From: Microbacterium sp. Leaf151
GTDB lineage: Bacteria; Actinomycetota; Actinomycetes; Actinomycetales; Microbacteriaceae
Length of the DNA stretch: 64,000 nucleotides
Assembly (NCBI RefSeq): GCF_001424225.1
Contig: NZ_LMOR01000001.1
Location: 67,427 to 131,426 of the forward strand
Reading direction: 5' to 3'
The notes under the pieces were generated by a model. The model had not been told where the DNA came from. It did not search any database and saw only the letters and a program-made list of their open reading frames with translations. Made by a program: the position numbers and the translations under genes. This document shows, piece after piece, positions 1 to 8,716 of the stretch (the first letter of the stretch is position 1; every line of letters begins with the position of its first letter).

Positions 1-621
1 GACACGCTGCTGCGTCGCTTCGATCGTGCGCCGAGCACGTCGGATCGTTGGGTCTTGAGCCTCCTTGTCGGCCGCCGTGCCCTCGCGCACGATCCGGTGC
101 ACTACGGAGCGGGAAAGGCCGGTGGCTTTCTGTAGTTCGCTGTAGCTGTAGCCGTCGCTGTACAGGCGGAAGATTGCCGCGTCCTGCTTCGCGTCGGTAA
201 GCCGCTTGCGCCCCACTTGCATCCCCTCGGCGCGCATGTATTCCAGACGCTCGTTGGTGCGGGCGATGATGAGGTCTCGTTCGAACTCAGCGATGAGGGC
301 GAGCTGATTGAAGAGCAGCCTGCTCGTGGGGTCGCTCGGGTTGTAGGTCATGCCTCCCATACGCAGGGTCACTCCCTTATCTCGCGTAATGGTGGCGATG
401 CGGTCAAGGTCGAGTATTGAGCGGGCGAGGCGGTCGAGACGCACCACGTACAGCGCATCTCCTTCTTGGAGTTCTTCGAGCAGCTTCTCTAACTCGGGGC
501 GCTTTTTCGCCCCGGAGCGGCGCTCGCTTAGTAGCACCTCCGCTCCCATTGCTCGAAGCTCAGCCTCCTGCTGTTCGAGCGATTGGTTCTCCGTGGACAC
601 TCGGGCGTAGCCGTAGATCAT
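1..621 (-). CDS. Serine site-specific recombinase (resolvase/invertase family), 3' end outside the window
   Basis: Reading leftward from ATG at 621 the frame stays open to base 1 (207 codons seen). The N-terminus MIYGYARVSTENQ carries the resolvase catalytic serine at position 9, followed by the arginine-rich VVRLDRLARS segment, a long helix (FNQLALIAEFERDLI) and a C-terminal helix-turn-helix (YSYSELQKATGLSRSVVHRIV). The family cuts DNA through a covalent phosphoserine and inverts or resolves segments between short sites. An AGAGGAG ribosome site lies just before the ATG. It is probably a small resolvase/invertase rather than a large serine integrase, since the HTH already appears by about residue 160. 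It belongs to the lower-GC mobile region and is a second recombinase in addition to the tyrosine integrase at the other end. Confidence 0.9.
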   Translation of the reverse strand, partial: MIYGYARVSTENQSLEQQEAELRAMGAEVLLSERRSGAKKRPELEKLLEELQEGDALYVVRLDRLARSILDLDRIATITRDKGVTLRMGGMTYNPSDPTSRLLFNQLALIAEFERDLIIARTNERLEYMRAEGMQVGRKRLTDAKQDAAIFRLYSDGYSYSELQKATGLSRSVVHRIVREGTAADKEAQDPTIRRARRTIEATQQRV

Positions 622-1018
622 CGTGGGGCTCCTCTGTTCGATACGGGTTTACATAGGCCAATATCGGTAGGGTCAAAAGGCAGCGAAACGGTGTGTTGGC
701 GGTGGCTCGTGACAGCAAAAGCGATGTTGCTCGCGAACGCGACAAATCGCCCGGATCGGAACGGTTTCTAGCCATCATGGGATGCGTCCCGCCCCCGCCT
801 GGCCGATGGTCTGGGCCGCCAGCCGCGGAACGCCGAGAGAAAATGCTTCTGCCCCGTGCAACCGCCTGCCAGCTGCCCGAACCTCCAGACCTGTCAGTCC
901 GACCGCCGCTGGGGAGGCACCCGCTCCATGCACGCGGCTCGCCAGAACTGGGCAGTCGGTGCGGCACAATGGAGCTTTGGACTCCGGGCGGGCACCCGAC
1001 CCGCCGATAGGGACTGTG
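622..1018. other. Intergenic, divergent promoter region of recombinase and restriction-modification operon
   Basis: Non-coding gap of 397 bases between the divergent recombinase and restriction-modification genes. Reading frames crossing it are long only by chance in GC-rich DNA and lack family motifs. It presumably holds both promoters. I see no convincing control-protein gene or C-box. Confidence 0.5.
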
Positions 1019-2893
1019 ATGGCTAACGAACGAATAACTGAGGATCTCGTCGAGGCTCGCTTACGAAGCCTCGGTTACTACGACGACGAGGACAGCATCG
1101 TCGTGGAGAAGCAGCAGTCCGCAGTAGAAGCGATCCGGAAAGCGCTGTCTCGGGCGTCCAAGTCAGGCAAGGGCCGCGCCGCCGGGTATCCCGAGTTCAT
1201 CATCACCAGCCCCAGCACGCCCGACATGGTGGTTCTTGTAGAGTGCAAGGCCGATGTCAGGCATCACCAGTCCGATGCTCGCGACCTACCGAAGGACTAC
1301 GCGGTGGACGGGGTTCTGCACTACGCGCGGCACCTCTCCCCGAACTACACGGTGATCTCTATCGCCGTCTCTGGTACGCCGCAGACAAACGCGTGGTCTT
1401 TCTTCGTCACGCCGAAGGGCTCCAACCTCGAGCACGATCTCGTTTCACCGACAGGCGCGCCTGTCACCACGATGATTGGTCTCGGCGACCTCATAGCCGC
1501 GGCGTCATTCGATCCGCGGGTTCAGCGTCAGCGAGAACGCGACCTGCTGTCCTTTGCGATGGAGATGCATGTCTTCATGCGCGACGAGGCCGAGCTTGAG
1601 GAGAAGGAAAAGCCGCTTGCAGTCGCAGGTAGCCTCATAGCGCTTAAGGACCAGGTCTTCGCGAGAACCTACGATGAATACCCAGCAGTCGACTTGCCAG
1701 AGTATTGGATCCAATCCATCAAGAAAGTCATCCGAGCGGCGCGCCTACCTGTAGACAAGCTTGACAACATGACCCAGCCATTTACCGGCATTCAGGTACA
1801 CCCCGAGCTACGAAAGCCTACGAAGGGGTACCCGAAGGGCTTGCTGAACGAGATTGTGACGATGCTCGCCGAGAAAGTGATGCCTTTCATCACCGTGTAC
1901 CACGATTTCGATGTAGTGGGCGCCTTCTACGGCGAGTTTTTAAAGTACACCGGTGGCGACGGCAAGGGCCTTGGTATTGTTCTTACGCCGCGACACGTAA
2001 CCGAACTTTTCGGACTAATTGCTAACGTGGGCAAGGACGATAAAGTGCTCGATATCTGCGCCGGGACAGGGGGCTTCCTCATCTCGTCGATGGTGCAGAT
2101 GATCAGGACTGCCACAACAGAAGCCGAAGTCGCAGACATCAAGAAGAATCGCCTCATCGGCGTTGAGCAGAACCCGAGCATGTATGCCCTCGGAGCGTCG
2201 AACATGATCCTCCGAGGTGATGGCAAAGCAAACCTTTACCAGGGGTCATGCTTCGACACCGCCATTGCCCGCGGCATAAAGGCACACAGGGCAAATGTTG
2301 GCATGGTGAATCCTCCCTACGCTAAGACGAAAGAGGACCTGCACGAGCTGCGGTTCGTCGAGCAGATGCTCGACAGCCTCGAGAAAGGCGGTACAGGCAT
2401 TGCCATCGTGCCGATTTCGTGTGCCACCGCCCCAAGCACTCATAAGCGAAACCTGCTCAAGAAGCACACCCTCGAGGCCGTGATGTCGATGCCCCCTGAG
2501 GTTTTTCACCCTGTGGGCGTAATCACATGCATCATGGTCTTCTCCGCCGGCGTTCCGCACGCCGCAACCGACCGTAAGTCCTGGTTTGGATACTGGCGCG
2601 AGGACTCGTTCGTCAAGGTCAAAAATCTAGGCCGCGTCGACAAGCACCACACGTGGACTCAGGTGCGCGACCGCTGGGTTGAGGCTTTCCGCAACCGTGA
2701 AGTGGTACCCGGTGAATCTGTTATGCGGAAGGTGACCGCCGAAGACGAATGGGTCGCTGAGGCATACATGGAAACTGACTACTCCGCGCTCGATCTTGCT
2801 GACTTCGAACGAGTGCTGCTCGATTACGCCATGTTCTCCCTAAGTAGCACCATCGACGATGGCGACGACGTTGAGACGGAGCTGGAAGAGTGA
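1019..2893 (+). CDS. BcgI-like restriction-modification subunit: PD-(D/E)xK nuclease fused to N6-adenine methyltransferase
   Basis: A 624-residue protein with cutting and methylating activities in one chain. Near the N-terminus E59, then PD (D69) and ECK (E75, K77) form a PD-(D/E)xK nuclease signature, like an HsdR-type domain. The middle has S-adenosylmethionine motif I (LDICAGTGGF, D345) and the N6-adenine motif IV NPPY (N431). The ATG at 1019 is chosen because it follows an AGGGA ribosome site and starts the family-like N-terminus; the frame is open further upstream but that part looks non-coding. The next gene is a specificity subunit overlapping by four bases. This two-gene plan and the sizes match type IIB enzymes such as BcgI (about 640 and 340 residues), which cut on both sides of a bipartite site. 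A type I HsdM with an unusual N-terminus is the alternative, but no separate HsdR is visible. Confidence 0.85.
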   Translation: MANERITEDLVEARLRSLGYYDDEDSIVVEKQQSAVEAIRKALSRASKSGKGRAAGYPEFIITSPSTPDMVVLVECKADVRHHQSDARDLPKDYAVDGVLHYARHLSPNYTVISIAVSGTPQTNAWSFFVTPKGSNLEHDLVSPTGAPVTTMIGLGDLIAAASFDPRVQRQRERDLLSFAMEMHVFMRDEAELEEKEKPLAVAGSLIALKDQVFARTYDEYPAVDLPEYWIQSIKKVIRAARLPVDKLDNMTQPFTGIQVHPELRKPTKGYPKGLLNEIVTMLAEKVMPFITVYHDFDVVGAFYGEFLKYTGGDGKGLGIVLTPRHVTELFGLIANVGKDDKVLDICAGTGGFLISSMVQMIRTATTEAEVADIKKNRLIGVEQNPSMYALGASNMILRGDGKANLYQGSCFDTAIARGIKAHRANVGMVNPPYAKTKEDLHELRFVEQMLDSLEKGGTGIAIVPISCATAPSTHKRNLLKKHTLEAVMSMPPEVFHPVGVITCIMVFSAGVPHAATDRKSWFGYWREDSFVKVKNLGRVDKHHTWTQVRDRWVEAFRNREVVPGESVMRKVTAEDEWVAEAYMETDYSALDLADFERVLLDYAMFSLSSTIDDGDDVETELEE

Positions 2894-3897
2894 CCACTCT
2901 TGCCGATCTGTTCGACATCGAGTACGGCAACAAGTACGACATGAATAAGATGGAAAAGGCGACGCGCGAAACAGGCATAGCCTTCGTAGGCCGGATCGGC
3001 GGCCTAACGGGGAGGTCCGGAGTGGCTGGTTTTGTCAAGCCGGTGTCTGGAGTTGCACCCTATAGGGCAGGCTTGCTGACTGTTGCGCTAGGTGGATCGC
3101 GGCTGCTATCGAGCTACGTACAGCAACTGCCGTTTTATACGGCGCAGAATGTTGCTGTTCTGACGCCGATTGATGCCCGGATGTCGCTCAACACGCGGCT
3201 CTACTATTCTATGTGCATCCGCGCAAATGCTTTCCGGTATAGCGCTTTCGGTCGCGAGGCTAATCGAACGTTGGCGACACTGAGCATCCCTGATACGGTC
3301 CCCGATTGGGTCGAGGAGGTAGACATACCGACCCATAGTCGACTAGTCCGCACTGTTGGCCCGCCCGTGGCCTTATCCGACATCTCCGCCTGGAAGCCGT
3401 TCGCACTCGAAAGCATATTTGAACTAAAGAAGGGCCGACGAGTCACCAAGGCTGACCGGGCGCCAGGAACGACGCGTTTTATTGGCGCGAGCGAGAAGCA
3501 CAACGGCATCACGGACATGTGCGACCTCGACCCCACATTCGGAGCGCATTGTCTAACTGTGCCCTATAACGGCAACTCAGTCGGGGTGGCCTTCTATCAA
3601 GATAAGCAGTTCTTTGCGTCTGATGACGTTCAAGTGCTCATACCCCGAGCGCACATTAGCCAATGGTCCCTACACTTCATCGCGGCCGTCATTCGGTTTG
3701 AGCGCCGCCGCTTCAGCTACGGGTATAAGTGGAACCTGGAGCGCATGAAGAAAACCGAGGTACGTCTGCCAGCCACCCAACGCGGGGCACCCGATTGGGA
3801 TTACATGGATGCGGTGATGCGTGGGCTGCCCTTCTCGGCGGCTGTGCAGGTGCGTACGGACGATGCTCGACTGTCAGACGTTAGCCCTCCGATCTAG
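2890..3897 (+). CDS. Specificity (S) subunit of the BcgI-like system
   Basis: A 335-residue protein starting at GTG 2890, overlapping the stop of the nuclease-methyltransferase gene (GTGA), so the two are probably translationally coupled. Two halves each resemble a target-recognition domain: the first opens with LADLFDIEYGNKYD, the second with WKPFALESIFELKKGRRVTKAD, then FIGASEKHNGI. That repeated plan is typical of HsdS/BcgI-B subunits that read the two halves of a bipartite recognition site. The size is close to BcgI B. The recognised sequence cannot be predicted by reading. The second repeat ends in a KWNLERMKKTEVRLP segment like the conserved end of S-type repeats. Confidence 0.85.
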   Translation: MTTLADLFDIEYGNKYDMNKMEKATRETGIAFVGRIGGLTGRSGVAGFVKPVSGVAPYRAGLLTVALGGSRLLSSYVQQLPFYTAQNVAVLTPIDARMSLNTRLYYSMCIRANAFRYSAFGREANRTLATLSIPDTVPDWVEEVDIPTHSRLVRTVGPPVALSDISAWKPFALESIFELKKGRRVTKADRAPGTTRFIGASEKHNGITDMCDLDPTFGAHCLTVPYNGNSVGVAFYQDKQFFASDDVQVLIPRAHISQWSLHFIAAVIRFERRRFSYGYKWNLERMKKTEVRLPATQRGAPDWDYMDAVMRGLPFSAAVQVRTDDARLSDVSPPI

Positions 3898-4119
3898 GGG
3901 GCCGGCGCTTAGCACTGACCGAGGTCAAACGCGCAGCAGGTTTCCGAGCGTGCTCGCAACGGGCCTTTAGACCCAGGGGCGGCTACTGGCGTCACGGACT
4001 AGGCGCGGACCCCCTCGCGGGCGACGTGATCCCCGCGCTATCAGGGCACTGAGCAGACCGGTTCGAGCCTGTTCCTGGCCCAGATTGCGCTGGCTCATAG
4101 CGCCCATCACCATGCCTCC

Positions 4120-4911
4120 ATGGCCGCAACCACACCCCTCACCCACTACGAAGTGCTCGGCGTGCAGCCGACAGCTACCGCCGATGAGATCAAGACGGCC
4201 TACCGGCGCATGCTGCGACAGGTGCACCCCGACGCGGGCGGCAACGCAGCACTGTTCCGCATGGTGGGTGAAGCTTGGGCGGTGCTTCGCGACACCGGCA
4301 GCCGCGCCGCCTACGACCGCCACCTACGCGAAGGGGAACCGAAGCCGAAAGCACACAGCGACCCCTCGCCGCAGGAGACCTTCGCCCAGGCCTATGCGCA
4401 GGCGGCAGCGCAAGAGCGGGCGCGGCAGGAAGCGGCGCAGCGCCAATGGGTCGCGCGGGAGCAGCATGAGGCGATGCGACAAGCACAGGCGATCACTGAT
4501 GAGGCTCGAACCCGCCCATACGTCATCGCCGTGCGTTCACTGCGCCAGCGGGATCAGCGCGCCCATCTCGACAAGGGAGTGCCACTCACCTTCGTTCTGC
4601 GATGGCGGCGCATGCGGCGATGGCTGTGGCGCATCGTGCTTGCGGCTTGCCTCAGCTTTGGAGTGCTCGGAGCGGTGAGCAGCGACCTCAACGTGGCTGA
4701 CGCCAACCCCTTCTACATGTTGCTGTACCTGCCCACGGCACTGTTCGGCGCGCTCCTTCTCTATGTACCGTTGCGCGTCTTCGGCGGCATTGCGCTCGCC
4801 ATCGTCCGAGCCGTAGTGATGCCTCGCCGCGCGATGACCGGCTGGGAATTACAGGAGGAATACCTCGCAACCGCGTCACGGTTCAAGGCAAAGCCGTCGC
4901 CTTCGCGATGA
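4120..4911 (+). CDS. J-domain (DnaJ-like) membrane protein
   Basis: The first 70 residues are a J-domain: HYEVLGVQPTATADEIKTAYR, the HPD tripeptide (RQVHPDAGG), then AYDRHL. J-domains stimulate the ATPase of DnaK-type Hsp70s. An Ala/Gln/Arg-rich charged helix follows (about residues 85-150), then two hydrophobic segments (about 170-192 and 198-225) that should anchor it in the membrane. There are no zinc-finger or substrate-binding domains of DnaJ, so this is an accessory J-protein. The gene is convergent with the next one and their 3' ends overlap by 29 bases. Mobile elements and phages sometimes carry such proteins; the role here is unknown. Confidence 0.8.
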   Translation: MAATTPLTHYEVLGVQPTATADEIKTAYRRMLRQVHPDAGGNAALFRMVGEAWAVLRDTGSRAAYDRHLREGEPKPKAHSDPSPQETFAQAYAQAAAQERARQEAAQRQWVAREQHEAMRQAQAITDEARTRPYVIAVRSLRQRDQRAHLDKGVPLTFVLRWRRMRRWLWRIVLAACLSFGVLGAVSSDLNVADANPFYMLLYLPTALFGALLLYVPLRVFGGIALAIVRAVVMPRRAMTGWELQEEYLATASRFKAKPSPSR

Positions 4912-6217
4912 GCACCTGCTGCGCGAGGTAGCGCAGCAACATGTTTTCCGCGACCAGGGACTCTGCTTCCCGGCTGGTGGGCAGAAGAAGTTCGGTCTGG
5001 TTACCACCACCGTCAGCCTTCGTGTGCACCACGCGACAGCGTGTTGCGTATATGCGATCTGCCACCTGATCACGCAGGTCGCCGTCAACATTTAGTCGGT
5101 TCGTCCCTGCCAGAGGGGGCTTTTTGGCCGTGAAGTGTTCTCCCACTTGGGCTTCGATGCCGGCGATGACTTCCCGCAGCGCTTCATTCGTCGTGCTTGC
5201 GCGTACCGTAGCTCTCAACTGATCTCGCTCAGATGCGCCGCTCTGTACGGCTGGTCGCGCGAGTTCAATGAGGGCGGCAACCTGCTTGTCATCATCAGCC
5301 TCGAAACGAGGATGCAAGATGTGTGCACGGATACGAGAAGCTGTTTCAGCGTGCGCAAAAGATGGAAAGAAGAACTCGACCGCCTGATAGTAGGCAAGAA
5401 ACTCGAGTAGCGGCAACCCCGCCGCTTGCCTACCGTATTGATACAGCGCGAGAGCTTCGAGTGCGTATCCGTTGCGAGGAAAGGCAGGAGCGCGTTTCAC
5501 GGGATCTGCCGGACGTAATTGCACCGAAGACCGCTTGCGGCCTAATGTGAAGCCAAGGTTGTATCGCACATCAAGATCGAACAAGAAGCTCTGTCCGTGC
5601 CTATCAAGAACGGCCATAGCTTCGTCATGCTGGTGCGCCTCAAACCCTTTTAGCTTGAGGGAGAGGGAGCGAAGTCGCGGCCCCAATATAGCTTTCGCCG
5701 TTTCGGAGGGAGACGAAATCTCGAGACTGCGAGCACCGCGCGACACCACGAATGCTCCATCACGGTTCAGGCTTGGGCCACCGGTACCGCTTTCCAGGTC
5801 AGCTGCCGTCAAGATCTCCTGCATTCGACGAGGTCCAGCACTGAAGGGCCGTCCGCTCGGAAAGTCCAAAGCTGCCTCGATGACTCCAGTCGTTCGGTTG
5901 ACAAAAGCATCGTAAGACCCAAGGAAAGCGATCGCGCTGAAGTCCAAGTCGGCGACGGCGTCAGCATCTTGCTCCCAGATGAACGAGCGTCTATGCGAAC
6001 GCCCATTTGGGAACATGACCTGGAGACGTCGCCACTGAGTAGAGGCCCCAACAGGTTTCACCTCCAACCCCGCGGCCTCGATGTGCTTCTGTAGAGCGAT
6101 AAGCGCAGCAGATGGAGTCCGCGTCGGCCGCTCTAGACCTTCCAGTTCGTTCAACGTCTTCCCCCAAACGGGTTGCTTGGCAGCCAGAAAGCACAGCGGC
6201 GAACCCGGCGGCCGCAA
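4883..6217 (-). CDS. HEPN-motif protein of unknown function, candidate defence gene
   Basis: A protein of up to 444 residues with no family I can name. Near its C-terminus the segment YATRCRVVHTKAD contains R-x4-H (R393, H398), the catalytic signature of HEPN ribonucleases, preceded by a helical region (LLEFLAYYQAVEFFF) of the sort seen in HEPN folds. HEPN proteins in mobile elements are often abortive-infection or toxin RNases. It lies two genes from the restriction-modification operon, which fits a defence cargo. The start is uncertain: the longest frame begins at TTG 6217 and another TTG lies about 21 codons later (LNELEG). The HEPN assignment is inference from a short motif. Confidence 0.6.
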   Translation of the reverse strand: MRPPGSPLCFLAAKQPVWGKTLNELEGLERPTRTPSAALIALQKHIEAAGLEVKPVGASTQWRRLQVMFPNGRSHRRSFIWEQDADAVADLDFSAIAFLGSYDAFVNRTTGVIEAALDFPSGRPFSAGPRRMQEILTAADLESGTGGPSLNRDGAFVVSRGARSLEISSPSETAKAILGPRLRSLSLKLKGFEAHQHDEAMAVLDRHGQSFLFDLDVRYNLGFTLGRKRSSVQLRPADPVKRAPAFPRNGYALEALALYQYGRQAAGLPLLEFLAYYQAVEFFFPSFAHAETASRIRAHILHPRFEADDDKQVAALIELARPAVQSGASERDQLRATVRASTTNEALREVIAGIEAQVGEHFTAKKPPLAGTNRLNVDGDLRDQVADRIYATRCRVVHTKADGGGNQTELLLPTSREAESLVAENMLLRYLAQQVLIAKATALP

Positions 6218-6293
6218 CCTGAGCCTAGCGGCAGAAGGTCGCCGGTGGCGGTTCCTCGTTGCACTCGCACCCTCGGCCCGTCAACATGCCACC

Positions 6294-6584
6294 ATGAAAG
6301 CCTATTGGGACCTTTATGACCGCACCCTCAAGCGCATTGCGGAGGAGAAGCCGCAATCAATAGACGGGATCAAAGCAATACTGGATGCGTTCGAGCCGCC
6401 GAGCAGCGGCATCGCATTCTTCCCGGGCGGTGCTGACGAAACGCTTGCAGAGGCCATGCATGCAGCAGGTTGGAGCGTGGACTATCGCGAAGGCACGTAT
6501 GTCTGGGTAGCCACCTCGAAGACGGGTGAAGTGCTGACCCACGTCGAGGGTGATATCTACCGTGGGAATACCGCCATGGCTTGA
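6294..6584 (+). CDS. Small hypothetical protein (96 residues)
   Basis: The protein begins MKAYWDLYDRTLKRIAEEK and ends YRGNTAMA; I recognise no family. It looks real because composition and length are sensible and it is followed 25 bases later by a strong hairpin terminator. CAACAT six bases before the ATG could be a -10 element of a leaderless promoter. It is divergent from the HEPN-motif gene and could be a partner or antitoxin for it; that is only a guess from position. Confidence 0.6.
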   Translation: MKAYWDLYDRTLKRIAEEKPQSIDGIKAILDAFEPPSSGIAFFPGGADETLAEAMHAAGWSVDYREGTYVWVATSKTGEVLTHVEGDIYRGNTAMA

Positions 6585-6609
6585 TTTGCGCTCAGGCCGT
6601 CGCTCACGA

Positions 6610-6654
6610 CGAAAAGCCGCCCGAGGTAGGCGAACCACATCGGGCGGCTTTTCG
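6610..6654. terminator. Bidirectional hairpin terminator
   Basis: A perfect 15-bp inverted repeat (CGAAAAGCCGCCCGA / TCGGGCGGCTTTTCG) with a 15-base loop and T/A tracts in the stem ends. It closes the small gene ending at 6584. Confidence 0.85.
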
Positions 6655-6690
6655 CTGCGAGACTGCGGCGTAGCACCGCCTATACAAAGG

Positions 6691-6725
6691 CGAACCGCCC
6701 CGCGGTGGTGCTGCGGGGCGGTTCG
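6691..6725 (-). terminator. Hairpin terminator of the Lsr2-like gene
   Basis: A perfect 13-bp inverted repeat (CGAACCGCCCCGC / GCGGGGCGGTTCG) with a 9-base loop, 14 bases past the stop of the leftward gene. Confidence 0.8.
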
Positions 6726-6738
6726 GGTGGGGCTTGAG

Positions 6739-7125
6739 TTAGGACGCGAGCCCCGGGCGGCCTGCGGCCTCGAAGGCGTCGATGAACGCCTTACGCACGC
6801 TGCCTCCCTTCGCGACCTTTCCCAGACCCTTCTCCTCCACGAATGCGGCGACGGCGGCGCGGTACTCGGGCGGCAGGCTGTTGGCACCCTCGCCTTCGCC
6901 CTTGGCTGCGCGCGCCCGGCGCATCGGGGAGTAGTAGCGGGACGGCTCGACGCTGGTGTCCTCACCGTTCACGAAGGGTTCGAGCGCCGTGGTCAGCTTG
7001 CGGAGGCTGTCGGGCGAAAGCTGGAGGCTGTAGCCGATGCCGTCGATGGCGAGGTAGTGCTCGGAGTATTCGCTGACCTCCTTCTTGGTGAGGGAGTCCT
7101 TGACGACGGTGATGGTGTCCTTCAT
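6739..7125 (-). CDS. Lsr2-like nucleoid-associated protein
   Basis: A 128-residue protein with the Lsr2 layout. An N-terminal beta/alpha dimerisation part (VVKDSLTKKEVSEYSEHYLAI, then GYSLQLSPDSLRKLTTALEPF) and a flexible basic linker (MRRARAAKGEGEG) are followed by a C-terminal helical module (AAFVEEKGLGKVAKGGS, then AFIDAFEAAG) where Lsr2 binds AT-rich DNA. Lsr2 proteins silence AT-rich foreign DNA in actinobacteria, and elements often carry their own copy. The usual RGR hook is not clear here, so binding may differ. An AAGG ribosome site precedes the ATG. A candidate repressor of the element's AT-rich control regions. Confidence 0.7.
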   Translation of the reverse strand: MKDTITVVKDSLTKKEVSEYSEHYLAIDGIGYSLQLSPDSLRKLTTALEPFVNGEDTSVEPSRYYSPMRRARAAKGEGEGANSLPPEYRAAVAAFVEEKGLGKVAKGGSVRKAFIDAFEAAGRPGLAS

Positions 7126-7271
7126 CGGAGTGCCTTTCGCGGTGCTTGCGGGTTGGATGGCACAACCATGACGGGCTTCTAGAGCTTGTCAAATGGCTTC
7201 GGGCAGCGGTGTGCTCTCGCTGCGAAGGGGCGTTTCGATCGCCCCCTTAGAGTGAGGTAGGAGGAGGAAAG

Positions 7272-7769
7272 ATGTCGAAGTTCGTGGTCGCTGAGGCCGA
7301 CATCGAGGGCGACTACCGCTACTCGCTGACCCGCGTATGGGACAGCGCTCTTCCCGCGGTGACCTTCGTTCTGCTGAACCCGAGCACGGCCGACGCGGTG
7401 CAGCTGGACCCGACTTTGCGCCGCTGCGTCGGGTTCGCGCAACGCGAGGGGTTCGGCGGCATGGTGATCAAAAACCTCTACGCCTTCCGCTCACCGAGCC
7501 CTGCCGTCATGCGGGCCACCCCCGATCCGGTCGGTCCTCGCAACGACCGTGCCCTCGCCGAGACCATCGGTCCGGTCATAGCGGGTTGGGGGACCAATGC
7601 GGAGCCGGCGCGCGTCGCTCGAGCATTGACCCTGCTCCCGCCGCTTCGAGCCCTCAGTGTCACGAAAGCAGGCCACCCGCAGCATCCTCTGTACGTTCCC
7701 GCGATCTCCCCGTTGCGCGATTGGCCAGCACCGCCCCCGGGCAGGGGCAACGAGACGGCGCGGTCCTGA
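7272..7769 (+). CDS. DUF1643 family protein
   Basis: The protein shows the DUF1643 signature: VTFVLLNPSTADA, then DPTLRRCVGFAQREGFGGM, NLYAFRSPSP and DPVGPRNDRAL. The biochemical role of the family is not established. It recurs in phages, plasmids and genomic islands. A GGAGGAGG ribosome site lies seven bases before the ATG. The gene is transcribed alone, divergent from the Lsr2-like gene. Confidence 0.85.
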   Translation: MSKFVVAEADIEGDYRYSLTRVWDSALPAVTFVLLNPSTADAVQLDPTLRRCVGFAQREGFGGMVIKNLYAFRSPSPAVMRATPDPVGPRNDRALAETIGPVIAGWGTNAEPARVARALTLLPPLRALSVTKAGHPQHPLYVPAISPLRDWPAPPPGRGNETARS

Positions 7770-7904
7770 CAGCGCCTCCGTTCGTGCAAAACGTTCGCCA
7801 CCACGCGGGCGCTCAAGGCAGCGCACCAGTAGGAGTGCGCGGCGGGCTGCGGCACCCATCGGATACTGCGCACCACAGGAAAAGTGCCGTAGGCGACAAC
7901 ACTA

Positions 7905-7943
7905 CGCCCGATTAGCCGCGATGGGAGCGCAGCTAATCGGGCG
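7905..7943. terminator. Hairpin between convergent genes
   Basis: A perfect 12-bp inverted repeat (CGCCCGATTAGC / GCTAATCGGGCG) with a 15-base loop, placed between the DUF1643 gene and the leftward replication operon. Probably a shared terminator. Confidence 0.65.
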
Positions 7944-7963
7944 CGACTCAGGAGCGCGAGCCT

Positions 7964-8170
7964 CTACGCGACGTGGGGCGCGTTTCGGGCAGCCTTCGCA
8001 CGAGCTTTCAGCATCTCCATCTCATCGGCGTAGGAGGTGGCGATGGCGAGAGGTGACAGTCCCTCCCATTGCGGGTTGTTGAATACGCAGCGGCTCATCT
8101 CAAGCAGGTGGCGCATCGCTGCAAGCTCGAAGTCACGGCGGGCGGGGGTGATGGTGGCGGAAGCGGTCAT
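7964..8170 (-). CDS. Small hypothetical protein, last gene of primase-helicase operon
   Basis: A 68-residue, helix-rich protein (MTASATITPARRDF..., AIATSYADEMEMLKARAKAA) with no recognised family. The start at 8170 is set by an AAGGAGAAAGGAC ribosome site that is nearly identical to that of the gene before it. It lies 38 bases after the previous gene in the same direction, so it is very likely co-transcribed with the primase-helicase. Confidence 0.7.
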   Translation of the reverse strand: MTASATITPARRDFELAAMRHLLEMSRCVFNNPQWEGLSPLAIATSYADEMEMLKARAKAARNAPHVA

Positions 8171-8208
8171 GTCCTTTCTCCTTGTGTGGGGGTGCGGTGG
8201 TGTGCGAG

Positions 8209-8688
8209 TCAGTTGTCTAGTGGGCTTGCGTAGCTGAGGAAGAAGCACTCGCGGTTGTCGTCGAGGTCGGCGGTGGCACGTTGGTTTGGCTTGATGGCCA
8301 ACCACCCGATCAATTTGCTCGCCTCTGCGTAGGTGAGCCGGTGGCCGCTCCCCTGCTGGAACTTCACGAAGGCTTCGGGCACATCGCTCCGCCACGCATC
8401 CCGCTGTCGCTCGCGCAGGGCCGCGGGATCACTAGCAGCGAGCCCATCCATGAAGCCGAAGCGGCGCAGGCACCAGCGGCGCGCGTAGTCGTTGGTGTAG
8501 GGAGCGCTTTCGGGCTTGAGGCCGGTGAGCAGGTCTAGCACCTCCTTGCGCTCAGGGCGACGCTCAAGCAGCGCACGGATGAGGCGGTATTGCGGTGTGG
8601 TGATCCGAGCGACCGGCGCTTCCCGCGGCTTCACAGGCGCGGGCAGGTGGGTGGTTCCGGTTGCTTCGAACAGGGTTAGCTGGCTCAT
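8209..8688 (-). CDS. Hypothetical protein, second gene of primase-helicase operon
   Basis: A 159-residue protein starting MSQLTLFEATG. The ATG at 8688 follows AAGGAGAAAGGAC. Charged helices dominate (RLIRALLERRPERKEVLDLL; LTYAEASKLIGWLA) and there is no membrane segment. No family recognised. It begins 28 bases after the primase-helicase stop, so a replication accessory role is reasonable but unproven. Confidence 0.75.
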   Translation of the reverse strand: MSQLTLFEATGTTHLPAPVKPREAPVARITTPQYRLIRALLERRPERKEVLDLLTGLKPESAPYTNDYARRWCLRRFGFMDGLAASDPAALRERQRDAWRSDVPEAFVKFQQGSGHRLTYAEASKLIGWLAIKPNQRATADLDDNRECFFLSYASPLDN

Positions 8689-8716
8689 GTCCTTTCTCCT
8701 TGTTGGGGGTTGATGG

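Noticed and set aside
560..967. Reading frames between the recombinase and the restriction genes
   Set aside because: Low-complexity Arg/Gly/Pro translations that overlap each other on both strands; typical chance frames in GC-rich DNA.
782..1018. 79-codon N-terminal extension of the nuclease-methyltransferase
   Set aside because: The extra residues are Pro/Arg/Ala-rich with no motif, and the ATG at 1019 has a ribosome site and begins the domain-like sequence.
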